Of a stretch of DNA of 64,000 nucleotides, positions 52,206 to 63,200 are shown piece by piece. The translations under genes were made by a program, and so were the position numbers. The stretch is taken from assembly GCA_963556255.1 (NCBI GenBank), contig OY744611.1, positions 3,369,730-3,433,729 of the forward strand, given 5' to 3'. The stretch is from Allolobophora icterica (lineage: Eukaryota > Annelida > Clitellata > Crassiclitellata > Lumbricidae). The notes below the pieces were generated by a model. It had not been told where the DNA came from, did not search any database, and saw only the letters and a list, made by a program, of their open reading frames with translations. Numbering within the stretch: the first letter of the stretch is position 1; every line of letters begins with the position of its first letter.

Positions 52206-52440
52206 AATTGGTACCCACTTTCTAGACCAAAGTTACGCCCCTTGGAGTACGAGAAGTACGCGTACCTCCTACTTTTTTTTACGGGAGGTACCATACCCCT
52301 ACTTTTTAAACCATGCCAATCAATATTTCATTATTGAGCCTTCCCAGAAATTGGAGTCTCTGCCTTGCTTCCTGTATACAATGTCATGTAAGAAATTGGT
52401 ACCCCCGCTTTTTAGACTAAAATTACGCCTCTGTCAACCG
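52206..52440 (+). repeat. 152-bp tandem repeat, right part
   Basis: Resumes with AAATTGGTACCCAC, AGACCAAAGTTACGCC, a TACGCGTACCTCC inverted core, ACCATGCCAATCAATAT and GAGCCTTCCCAGAAATTGGA, the same unit as at 44,282-44,732. This shows that the LINE (with the LTR element inside it) was inserted into the array. Confidence 0.85.
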
Positions 52441-54289
52441 TAATTTTAAAGATATGAAACCAGTTATATACAGCTTTAAAAATATTGATAGGCCTATCGC
52501 TTATATTTGATCATATCCGACTATCAAAACAGTCTGGGATAGTGAACATGTCACAGGACAGAAGAACCACACTTAGACCTACTAATCTGCATCTTAGCTG
52601 CACAACATCTGATGTCCTAATATCTTGCCTGAATTTTCTTCTATTTTCTGGCATCAGAACGGTCAGTTTAGAAATGATGTCATCTTTTTTCTGCCGGAGA
52701 ATTCCTCTCGCCATAGTTCTTGCATTTTGGTTTTGGACGCCTAATTTGCATATAGGCCCCACGTGCAATTAAGATTATCTTTACTGCACGAACAATGATG
52801 TAAAGAAAATTCTTCACACCGCTGGTTACCCAGTTTGCAAATGAAATGTTCATCTGCTTTATCACATTATGATCTAGACTCTATAGATCATAACAGCAGA
52901 CTACAACTTAATGTTTCGATGTAAAGTCATTATACATTTCTGTAATAGAAATACCTGATGGGAAGTACGCCTGTTTGGGCATGCTCCCGACGATAGTGTG
53001 ATATGGTTGGATGAAATGAAACAATGTGCAATCGACTAAAAAAACAGCCAGACGCATCCCACACCCTCTGTACTTATCATCTCCATACATTTTATCATAT
53101 CGTCTTTCTGACTCTTTCAAGTTAAATCAGATAACCCTCAACCGTGTAAGCCCACAAAACAATCTGGATCTACCCGAATCCCCGAAATCAGATAAAATAT
53201 GGAAATGCAAAATTGGTCGAATTCCAGAAAACAATATTCTGCCAAGCGCTCCAATCCTGAAAACTAGCATGGATTAGCCGGCCAATATACTGAATAGCAT
53301 ATTCGAAAATGTCTCTAAAAGTTAGATTTGCGCAAATAACTTTGTTGTAACTTGGAAAATAGATTTCAGAGATCCGACGAAATTCTGTTTCGGGAATAAG
53401 GGTGTCGGGAATTCGCTACGCACGCGAAACAATCACCCGTAGTAACAAACAAAGCCATGAAAAATCATTCAAAAACATTTAAAACGTTTAAAATTACTAT
53501 ATTTATTGTTTCTCAAATTTCACCTAATCTCACGGCGTGATGAATGATGAAAACCACCAAGACGGACTAAAATTAGTCTTAAAAAATAATTAATTATCGC
53601 TCAGATTCGTAAACTTAAACGTAAACATTGTCGGGAAGTAGTGACTGCGCATGCGCGTGGACACGGATCTGCAGAAAACGTTCTGTTACTAGCAAAAAAC
53701 CACGCATGTGAGATGCGTAGTTCTTACTTAGTATTTGATACGAAGTGTGCAGATACGTGGTATTAACAAACGCTGGTTCTCTATGATCCCATCAAGATAG
53801 GAGGTTCTTACTTCCTACCAAGGTGTAAGACAACTAATACATGCAAAAACTGCATCTGACTCAAAACGGCAAAATTTTCAGTTACGTAGTTCTTTCTTAT
53901 GAGGGCAGAATAGGCTTCAGCAATTGTGTCCTTACCTTCTGCTTCACAGTATTCCTAGCTTGTTCATCTGGCATTTCATCATTGTGAAAATGAACAACAA
54001 GAAGACCAGCCACCTGTTGATGATGGAGGGACAATGACAATATCGACTCGTCTATTAATTATATCAGACGCAGATATTTAGGCAGCTTTTGGCAAAGTAA
54101 TGCAATTCACATCATTGTCATCACAGATTTCCGGATCTACAGCTACATCTTCCAACAGGCCCTATAGCTTTCAATACCTCTGCTCGTGAATGACTCCATG
54201 GCCGATGACAAGACACAATAACAATATGCATAAATTCATGGCAACAAACGCCACATTGGCCTGTGTTACCTTTTGAGAACAGACATCGC
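52441..54289. other. Unresolved 1.85-kb stretch
   Basis: Minus-strand ORFs at 52,511-52,768, 52,680-52,865 and 52,908-53,120 follow one another and may be eroded coding DNA (the last contains DKYRGCGMRLAVFLVDCTLF and GSMPKQAYFPSGIS), but I cannot assign them. TGCGCATGCGCG at 53,646-53,657 is a perfect NRF1-type site. 53,886-53,907 shares a word with 43,931-43,951. Confidence 0.35.
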
Positions 54290-54409
54290 TTGTGCTCGAT
54301 GTTTGGTATTCGTATTCGTATTCGTAATCTCCAAACTTCTAAAGCGCCACTCGAAGCCCAAGCACAGGACACCAGCCTATTCACGAGCGCTACGTCAGAT
54401 CAGAGGGGG

Positions 54410-54780
54410 TTTCCAGACAGTAGTCCAAAAGAGGTCCAAGTCCGATTTCCAGGAGGCCAAACCAAATCAAAGGGGGTTTCCAGAGAGTAGTCCAAAAGAG
54501 GTCCAAGTCCGATTTCCAGGGTACCAGATCAGTTTCCAGAGAGTGGTCCAAAAGAGGTCCAAGTCCGATTTTCAGGAGGCCAAACCAAATCAAAAGGGGT
54601 TTCCAGAGAGTAGTCCGAAAGAGGTCCAAGTCCGATTTCCATGGTACCGGATCAGGAGGTTTCCAGAGAGTGGTCCAAATGAGGTCAAAGTCCGATTTCC
54701 AGGATGCCAAACCAAATCAAAGGGGTTTCCAGAAAGTAGTCCAAAAGAGGTCCAAGTCCGATTTCCAGGGTACCAGATCA
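54410..54780 (-). repeat. LINE A 3'-UTR satellite, six ~60-bp units with two alternating spacers
   Basis: Units built on AGAGGTCCAAGTCCGATTTC are separated alternately by AGGAGGCCAAACCAAATC and AGGGTACCAGATCAG, so the true period is a dimer of about 120 bp repeated three times. The 199-residue plus-strand ORF at 54,273-54,872 and its companions are translations of this repeat, not genes. Confidence 0.9.
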
Positions 54781-55614
54781 GGCGAGGCAGAGCAGCTGTC
54801 AAGGCGGGTGTCGTTTACGGCGAGAAGAATTGGAAGGCGGAGGATCAGATGAGTCAGGGTAGGAGTACTTGAAAAGGTGAAACTTCAGTTTTGAGTGGAA
54901 AGTCCGGGGGTGATAGATAGAGGAGGATGAGGATGAAGGACAGGTTGCAATGATGACGAAGGCACTGAGAAACGGCGGAATTCAGGGGGGAATCATTCCA
55001 GAGGCGTGGTGCTGTGTTTGATATGGCTCGGTTGGAGAACTTGAGGTGAGTAGTGACTGGGGGTCGAGAAAGACTGAGATAGGACGATGATCGGGTGGAG
55101 CGGGTTGTCTGAATGGTAGAGAGATCACGGAGGTACTTGGGCTGGGAATATTGTAGGGAGTTGTAGGTTATTGATAGAACTTTGAAGTGGATTCGCTCTG
55201 GGATTTTTAACCATTGGAGTGATTTGAGGACGGGAGTGATATGATGATGTTTTGGCGGTCTAGTGACAGCTCTGGCTAGTGAGTTTTGGATAAGCTGTAG
55301 GCGCTTGATATGAGTGGATTCAAGGTTGAGGAAAAGAGAATTGCAGTAATCAAGCTTTGAATGAACAATGGAGGTTGCAATGGTGGAGGCAGTTTTAAGG
55401 TCGAGCATGGGTCTTATGCGTCGGAGGCCACGAATGAGCATGAAGCAGGAGCGCGAGAGGTTGGAGATGTGGTTAGAGAAGGAGAGGTGTGGATCAAAAG
55501 TAACACCAAGATTTCGGACAGGGGAGTCAGAGGTGAAGGTGAGGGACGATGAGTTAGTCGAAAGGTTTATGGAAAGATCAGGTATTTTCTTGATTTGATC
55601 AGGGAGGCTTAGGA

Positions 55615-55802
55615 CAGTGTTTTAGTTGTCCAAAAACAACTGGGGGGTCAAAAATTTGCAGATTACCAAATCACATAATCACATAGACCAAACACCAGTT
55701 TTTTGTAGTAAAGTAACTCCCCAACATATTTTCAGTTACTTAGCTGAGGGGGTTAGAAAGAGAACTAGGGGAGTTGAACCCCCAACTGCAACTAAAACAC
55801 TG
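55615..55802. mobile_element. hAT-type MITE, 188 bp
   Basis: Ends CAGTGTTTTAGTTG and CAACTAAAACACTG form perfect 14-bp inverted repeats. The flanks GCTTAGGA (55,607-55,614) and GCTAAGGA (55,803-55,810) form an 8-bp target duplication with one mismatch. LINE A at 7,130 lacks the insertion. CAGTG ends and 8-bp duplication are hAT features. No coding capacity. Confidence 0.9.
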
Positions 55803-56043
55803 GCTAAGGATGATGAATTCGGTTTTGGAAGGGTTAAGGCAGAGGAGATTGGATGACATCCATTATGAAATAAGGTTTACCACGATGAGTACTTGGGTGA
55901 TGGCGGTGGAAAAAGAGCCTGGAGAGAATGATATGAAAAGTTGGGTGTCATCTGCATAGAGATGGTGGTCGACAGAGGATGATTTTATGAGATGGCTTAA
56001 GGGTGTGGTATAAAGGATGAAAAGTAGTGGACCCAGGACGGAA

Positions 56044-56343
56044 ACACTTGCAAACTTCAAGTTACTGCAAAACATTAACATCTCAGATCAGTGTTAAAAG
56101 TAAAAAATGGCAAGATGCAGCATTAAGTTAACTAAAAAGTTAGCAAAAGTTGTACAACATAATTATATTACCTTTCGTGATATTATTATTATTATTATTA
56201 TTATTCTGTTGTCAGTAAACAAAACTCGCCACACTTGTCGACGAGACTACGGGCCGGAAGTAGAATTCTCACTGAAAAATTGAGAAATTAAAATTTAAAT
56301 AAGTAAGCAAGTGTTCCCCTGAATAGTAAATAAAATGTTTGCC
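56044..56343. repeat. Non-coding, with (ATT)n microsatellite at 56,178-56,208
   Basis: About ten ATT units at 56,178-56,208. Otherwise no feature. Confidence 0.75.
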
Positions 56344-57295
56344 CATGTTGAAATTATACTCCGTGATCGATCGAGTCGAACTGCTACGATCGACTTGACT
56401 CGGCCGACGATCGACTCGATCGACTTTATCGACTAGTCGACTTCTCGTCGACTCGATCGACTTGGCGAATAAACGATCGATTTGGTCGACTTTGTCGACT
56501 TGCACTGTATCTCTTGGCCTGGGGCCCGGGACCCATAGCGCCAAAGGTGGCTGGCGCTTTGTATTTGATGCTTGCTAAAGTAGTTATTGACTTATTGTGC
56601 TATAGACGCGTTTCATTTCATGAATTTGTAGGTCAAGTATAATCAATTTTTCCACTGATTGTAAAAAATTACAAAATATTCTTATTGATTATACCGGATA
56701 TAATGTAACATTTCACCCATCTTAGGTCTGTAGCCTACTTGGCTGGGGCTAGCTCACGCAACTTTTGAACACTTTCCGAGCCACTGCGCTTGACCAAAGT
56801 CGAAGCATTCAGTCCCGTCCTAACATACAAACATTCGAACGTTTTCAGATCGTCGTTACTGACTACAGAGCTGAAATTTCCTGAAACTAGCGCATTTTAA
56901 ACATATCTTAATCTATCCATTGTCACCCTAAAACTGTGAAAAAAGTATTTGCAGCGTCCACTATACGAAATCACAAAAAGGCTCATAGTTTGCACCACAC
57001 CATGGTTTGCACTGAACTTCAAATCAGGTTAATACGGTAGTTGTACGTTTAGAAAGAATTACGTCATCACATCATGTGGGTCATTTTGTGAAGTAGCCGC
57101 AAAAAGAGTAAGAAACTATTTCACAGTCGAGTCGAATCGAGGAAACAACGAGTTGTCGAAACATATGATCGACTCGACTTGCAAGTCGATCGAGTCGAAG
57201 ATTTTTAGACCGACTCGACTTGGCCGAGTTTCGATCGACTTGATCGACTGACTCGATCGATCACAAGGTACAGTTGAAATAGATTCATATTCAGT
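56344..57295. mobile_element. Putative transposon with GATCGACTCGA-rich inverted ends
   Basis: Two clusters of the word TCGACTCGATCGACTT lie at about 56,362-56,512 and 57,124-57,265 and are inverted relative to each other: TGTGATCGATCGAGTC and CGTGATCGATCGAGTC occupy equivalent outer positions, preceded by related TTxAAxTxxTAC(T/C)xx sequence. The interior of about 600 bp has no ORF of note. Clear target duplications were not identified. Confidence 0.55.
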
Positions 57296-58310
57296 CATAT
57301 GGAGAATTTATATAGCGCCTCTTCAAGGTTATCTACTCAGACGCACTCACGACCCATCCCCGGCTGAAGAGTGCAGTCTTGAGAGTTGAGTAAAATGTGG
57401 CGGAATGATGCTTTGGACCAAGCGAAGCGCTACAGGGAGCCCACTTCAGATTGCAGGATTGCAGGACCAGCGATGGAAAAATCACGGCGCTGCCTAAGTG
57501 CGGTCCGTGAGCGGGGAACCAGAAGCCCAGCCTGCTTAGAAGAGCGCGGGGAACCACGGCGCTGGATGTTCAGGCTGGAGCGCCAATGCTCTCGCAAATA
57601 CACAGGTTCCTCTCCCACAAGGCAGCGCCACACTGGGGCAGAGACCCGATAGCCAATACGCTGGGGGATAGTAAGCCAGTGCAAAACACCCCGCATGTAC
57701 TGGGTGACATGGTCGTTATCTCGGGATTCGACCAATAAGGCGTGCCGCTGTGCGCAGGACCCGGTCCAAGCACCCAATCCGAGCCGCTGGAAGACCAAGG
57801 CAGAGAGTACTGCAATAGTCACATCGAGATGCGACAAATGAGTGGACAAGCGTGGAAGCGGCAGCGGAAGTTAGAGAGTGAGAGACTACCCTTAGCTGGC
57901 GCAGCTGATAGTAACAGTTACGGCAAAACTGGTTTATGCGTTGCGCAAACGTCAGTTCTAGGTCCAGTATGACACCAAGGTCTCGGACCGAAGATGAGTA
58001 ACTAATCAATGGAACTCCAGGGCCAGGGTATCCAAGTCAATCTTGGCAAGCTGCTGGCGTGTGCCGAACCAGATTAACTGGGTCTTAGCAGAATCTAAAC
58101 ACAAGCGGCTGGAGGACATCCAGGCCTCCAGGACCTCGATAGCCCGGCTCATGGTACGAACCGCAGTTATAGCTGCTGAGGCCGGACAGTGCAGATATGG
58201 CTGCAAGTCATCCGCGTACGACTGACTCAGGGCTGCACTTGCCGCCAGGAGGAGACCAAGGTCAGCAGAATAAATAATGTATAAGAGTGGACCCAAGACT
58301 GGCTCACTGC
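57296..58310 (-). pseudogene. LINE family B copy (minus), 5'-truncated within reverse transcriptase
   Basis: The minus strand begins near 58,303 at VLGPLLYIIYSADLGLL, then SQSYADDLQPYLH (catalytic YADD kept), LCLDSAKTQLIWFGTRQQL, SSVRDLGVILDLELTFAQRI, RCDYCSTLCLGLP and VLHWLTIPQRIGYRV. It finishes with the degraded WNxLP end and the AGCGCCTCTTCAAGG 3' motif at 57,312. Frame changes at about 58,006 and 57,750. Confidence 0.88.
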
Positions 58311-58791
58311 CAGTTTTGCACGGCTGAGAATGTGAGAATGTTATTATATGTTTATGTACACCAAAATGCGGTTCGCAATTGGCTTAACAAAGAATATTCT
58401 AATTATATTCTATTCAATTCTATTAGATCTTAAACTTAATGCGATATTTCATAATGAACCAGTGCCGGTCCTCCCACACGAGACTATATATATATAGGCT
58501 ATATATATAACCAAACCTACAACAGGTAAACCGCCGATAAGCCGAGCAGCAGCATTTAAGACTGATTGGAGCTGGTTATGCAGGACAAACACGCATAAAA
58601 TTATGCACTGTCGTAGTCAACTCAGGTGCATTTGAATGCATGCATCAAGGCTGTGACGGTTTGAGTTGTAAGACAATGACGAATTGTGCCAACTGGGATA
58701 AAGTGGGTTTTCCAGACTTTAGCCGAAGGCGGTTGGACTACACCCAGCATTCAAGCACCGCCGAAACATGTAAAACATTTGTATGTCACAG
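58311..58791. other. Repeat-derived sequence upstream of the protease-like exons
   Basis: 58,350-58,425 repeats the word seen at 31,455 (ATGTACACCAAAATGCGG). The ORF 58,640-58,924 is in another frame from the exon and not supported. No promoter could be identified. Confidence 0.4.
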
Positions 58792-59104
58792 TCTAATTCA
58801 AATTTGCTGTCATCTTGCTGTAGAATTCCAAATGTGTCAATCACCAACTGCATATTTGAGGATGACTATGTCGAGTTCTATTTCGTGTTGGAAGGCGTTT
58901 CGAATATCGAAAAGTCATTTCTAGTCAAGCAGATAGTGACATTTCTAGACGTTGATTTCTTGTTTGATGAGAGAATCAAAGTTACTGAGCTGAAATACAA
59001 GCCAATATTTAAAAGAACCCAACATGGGCCTGGAAATACGATCACAAATATGACAAGAGACCCTAAGAGTTTGACATCTCTTGGAGCGTTTGTTTCCGTC
59101 GAAG
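58792..59104 (+). CDS. Trypsin-like protease-type gene, upstream exon
   Basis: Open from the AG at 58,790-58,791 (TTTGTATGTCACAG) to a GAAG|GTCAGT donor at 59,104/59,105. It encodes IFEDDYVEFYFVLEGVSN, LKYKPIFKRTQHGPGNTI and ends SLTSLGAFVSVE(G). The final SLGAFV resembles the start of the protease fold just before the catalytic His region (SxGGFV). No signal peptide or first exon is visible, so the gene is partial at its 5' end. Joining to the next exon keeps the frame with a phase-1 intron. Confidence 0.55.
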
Positions 59105-59358
59105 GTCAGTTTATATCTATTTATTAAGAGGTACGCATGGTTTTAATCAAATATCAACGTTCATTTTTGGATAATGTCATCGCCCTCGCCTCCATCACTA
59201 TTTATCTGCAAAAGTTTAAATTTATGAGAATATGTAGACTACACTGAATCCGCAATTTTGTTATCAATATACAGGATACTATAAATTTTATGTATAACGT
59301 AATTTTTTAAAATATATTCTGATGGTGTTCTTTCATCTTCAACAAATTTTTACTGCAG
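59105..59358 (+). other. Predicted 254-bp intron
   Basis: Begins GTCAGT and ends TTTTTACTGCAG, a good acceptor with a pyrimidine-rich tract. It is AT-rich with stops in all frames and splits a Gly codon. Confidence 0.6.
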
Positions 59359-59936
59359 GTAGAGGTGATCACGTGCTCTCATGTGGACACGACAAGAGAG
59401 TTGGTGACATTCTTGCCATCAGTGACAACGATGAAATAATTGGCGAGACACGAGCTGTAGTAGATTGCGTAGAATACTCCCAGTCTTATGACGCCGCGGT
59501 GGCCAAAATCGACAATATCAACTACACAAAATCTGTGGACTACGGTGGGAGACAGCTGCACCTCGCCGCTACCCCAGTGGATCCGGTCAAGGGAGCCACC
59601 GTTCAACGCTTTCCACCACTGTCAATGGCGTCTCAAGCGAAAATATTGCATACAGATTATAATATCCAAGATAATGTCTACGGTTGCATTGCATTAGCTA
59701 CAGACAACGGGGAAGCCTTTCATGTGGCTGGCGAAAGCGGACTTCTTGTGACATCATTGCCCTCTGCAGAATTTCCGGAGAGAGTGGATCCTATTGGAAT
59801 GCTTATCGGTATACAACGTTTCGAGAGAATGGATGATGGCAGAGAAACTTGTTACTCTGTGGCCATTTCCATCACGAAGAATTTTGAAAAACTCAAGAGA
59901 GATGAATACTGCAGCGGAGGGCAGATTATATTTTAA
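59359..59936 (+). CDS. Trypsin-like protease-type gene, last exon
   Basis: This exon would carry the catalytic part of a chymotrypsin-fold protease. GRGDHVLSCGHDKRVGDIL provides the His (…LSCGH, as in LTCGH/TAAHC), EYSQSYDAAVAKID the Asp, and HVAGESGLLVTSLP the Ser, where the usual GDSG reads GESG, so the oxyanion/S1 loop Asp is replaced by Glu. GMLIGIQRFE follows, matching the strand after the active Ser. The ORF ends at TAA 59,934-59,936 and no further exon is needed. The ATG at 59,322 lies in the intron. Codon use is even and no frameshift is seen, in contrast to surrounding repeats. Similar divergent protease-fold proteins are frequent in marine invertebrates. Substrate unknown. Confidence 0.6.
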
Positions 59937-60239
59937 GTGATACATGAGGGTTAATGGTCCAGTATACATGTACTCTAGATGATAAAGCAGACTTTAAAGG
60001 TTGACATTTAAGCATTACAATGGCTTCAATTCCTAACATACTTGTAACTAGAAGCAGTGCGTTAGGGACTGTGAATTGATTACATACATAAGTAGTTAAG
60101 TATAATTCTTCATGATGTCTAGGAGAGAGTTCACGATAAGCCAATTTCGGATTTTCTAATCTCTGAGAGAATCGCTAAACAGACCTCAAGTGACTCTATA
60201 AATTGATTTATGCATGTACCACCGTTATCGTTGTAGTTT

Positions 60240-60245
60240 AATAAA
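60240..60245 (+). terminator. Candidate polyadenylation signal
   Basis: AATAAA about 300 bp after the stop of the protease-like gene, the nearest canonical signal downstream. Confidence 0.45.
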
Positions 60246-63200
60246 TGATTTATCCGCATAAGAATTAGCAAGACGTGAAGTTGTAAACATGATGTATGTA
60301 TGTTTTTGGCTTTTATATAACGCATTTTAAGAGCCTCTCAACGCGCTGTGAGTGACAGACATACACACACATGCAGAGGGGCTGGTACTCTAGGGGGCAG
60401 CCGGGGCAAGTCCCCCAATAATTGCGGAGGTGGGCAATGCCCCCAACAATCGAGAGGAGAATTTTTGAAATATTAAAATATCATGTTGCAATATAGGAAA
60501 ACTTCTTCAAAGACAGAAATACAAGACAAAGAACTGAAATACTATCAGAAATTCATAATAAAAAAAAGATTTATTCATATCTTCAATATATTTCATATGA
60601 CAAAAGTTACATGTAAACAAAATTCACCCATTTCATACATTACGTAACAACAGAAGCCTCTGAGGCTTGGTGATTGTCAACCAGAGTTGAAAAAGTTATT
60701 TTTCGGTGTTTGGTCTTTTAGAAAAGACAAGAAACAAGAAAACCATAAAATTAGTTTCTTGTTTTTTTTTTTTAAATAATTTTTATTCTTGAAGAAGTTA
60801 TTTTAATAACGCTGATTTAATTATTTTTATTTTTCGAAAATCGCAACTGAATTAAACTGAGTTGGAGTTCTTGTTCATGCCATTTTTTCATGATTTTTAT
60901 GATCTGAAATCAAAAATCTCAAAACAAAATAATCGAAACAACAAAAACCAAAAAACCCTGAAACACTAAAAAAACAAAAAGGCGGAAAAACAACTTTTCA
61001 TCTTGAAAAAACTTGGTTGTTTGCACCCCTGGTCCACACCCAATGCCCCCTCCCAATATTTTGGACAAGTTTATGCCAGTGATCATAACTGTACTTTTAA
61101 TAAAATAGATAACAAAACTGCCATGACAAAGTCGATGCAGCAGTCTTATTGAAGCACTCAATCATTAGTAATTACTAATCAGTCTCCTACTATCCTACTG
61201 TGGAATATCATTCCTGACAAACAGCGACTTTCTGGCTTCTGGGTACTTTGCTCTGTGGCTTGAGACAACCAGCACCAGATAGGCCTAGTGTTTCTGTTCT
61301 TCACTTCTTGTAACGGAGCTGCTGAAGTCCAGCATCAGTTTCACAGCTCCCTCTGCTCAGTCATTTACCACTACCAGACTGTAGAAATATTTCTTGTTTA
61401 GCTGGAAATCTCAAGGGTCAGCCACCTGTCTGGAGCTGCTTGTGTTGGGAAATCAACATTAAACCCAAGTACGTGTATGTGAAAGAATGGCATAGTACTA
61501 TCAGATGGGGATATACTGCCCTTTGAATGTGAGCAGATATCCATCTGACCTCTATACATAGACGAATGTTTCTTTATACGTTTATTGACTTCATGAATGT
61601 CCCTTCATCGTACATACTGTTCAGACATCGTACAGAATGTTCTAGCGTGATCAGAAATACGAGAGAATCTCAGTTTGCTCTCAATGTCTAAGTCGCCTGT
61701 ACTCAGGAACGTTCAATAGATAGTCACGTCCCGAATACTCCGAATACCGAACACCGAATATCCCTCTGTCTAGTGTGCTATAGTCTTTTATCCAATCTCT
61801 CTCTCTACACAATCCTCTTAAACACTCAACCATTGGACATTCCGCGGCCACTCCCATTTACCTCACAGGCTGTTCCTGGCTACCTTCTAGTTATTCTATC
61901 CTATCCCAAATCCTTCCCTTCGTCCGTCCTATCCCTGCTTCCATGCCACTCTCTCACGTCCATCACTTCCCTTCTACTCCTTCCCTGGAACCTTCATGTC
62001 CATCTTTCCGCTTCTGTACCGCCCTTGAATATATTATCTCATCTCAACCGTAGATTGAATGTTGATCTTTAATTCATACCAATCTAGTTCATTGTTGCCT
62101 TTAATTTGTAGTACTCAGCCTGCAACAACAGCCCACTATCTGTCGGGATTACTTAGACCTCGACGCTTCTCTCCCCTGATTATACACACTGCCACATTTA
62201 TAATCCTTGATTAAAACCGCCTATAGCCCCTTCTCTTTACTGACTCACTCTTCTCACATGCAACCGATTTCGGTAACTTCTATTGAGCCTCTGCCTGTCT
62301 TATAGTCCTTCCGTCTGTGAAAACTGGAACGTCCCGTTCCAAGAAAAAAATACAACATCAAACGAGAAAGCTAACACCCTAAAACATGTTAAAGCAGACC
62401 AAAAAGTTCGTTGAACCTGACATAAAACTCCAGTAATCGCAGCAAAATAGTTACGGAATGGAAGTCACGAACGAGAAATACGAAGGAATTATAAAAGGTC
62501 CACAACATCGATATAAGAATCAGTCCGTACTAAGTAAAACAGTCGCCACTATAACAGCTACCAAAGCGGCAAAACTCGCATACAATAATAAACGACCTAA
62601 GACATTGGCGAAAAGTCAAAATATGCAATGCAAATTATGGCATAAACACGAGCCTAGTAAAGTCCGACACTACGTAGAGTACAATTAACGTGGCATAAAC
62701 GTCAGAACGAACATCTACGAAACTATGAACAACAGCAAAGACTGTTTAGCAAAGGACAATCGATGTAAACTAAATATGAGTGTTTGCCACAAGACGTGAA
62801 TATAGACACCCGAAAAAAAATTTGATGGACACAGAATACAACTACTCAACGCCTAGAAATATTAACTACGAAATTTGAACAATTAAAACAATGATGCGCT
62901 AAGCTAAACACGACCACCGCCAAAGCTGCGCATTGAGTAAGACGAAACGAGTTGACACGGTAATCATGACTGGATAGCAGTCGAGGCTTGGCGAAGAAGC
63001 CGTTGTCCAACCCGTGTCGTTGAGTTCTCACAGCGTTACGTAGAAGGATTGTCGTCCAGGTGTAAATAAACAACAAACAAACATATTGATTAGCCTACGT
63101 AAGAGGGATAAAAGTTGAATTCGCTCATACCAAGTAATACGGCAGGTAGTCGCCAACACCAAAACCTTGGTGGTGTGACGATTGACCAACTGAACATCCC

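Larger units (their letters stand above)
54290..56043 (-). pseudogene. LINE family A copy (minus), 5'-truncated within reverse transcriptase
   Basis: The minus strand starts near 56,043 inside reverse transcriptase (VLGPLLFILYTTPLSHLIKS, HHLYADDTQLF). It is interrupted by a 188-bp MITE and continues through 54,854-55,441 (IRPMLDLKTASTIATSIVHS, KLDYCNSLFLNLES, ITPVLKSLQWLKIPERI, SNTAPRLWND), then the 3' untranslated satellite (54,410-54,780) and the GCGCTTTAGAAG/ATTACG end at 54,290-54,400. The catalytic YADD is present, but the endonuclease and the first half of RT are missing. It lies in inverted orientation to the copy at 44,733-52,205. Confidence 0.9.

Noticed and set aside
54273..54872. 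199-residue ORF with repeated PKEVQVRFPG
   Set aside because: Translation of the LINE A 3'-UTR satellite; several frames are open, and the repeat is non-coding in the LINE.
60370..61060. Possible inverted-repeat element with GGGGCA and TGCCCCC ends
   Set aside because: Similarity between the two sides is short and gapped, and no target duplication was found.
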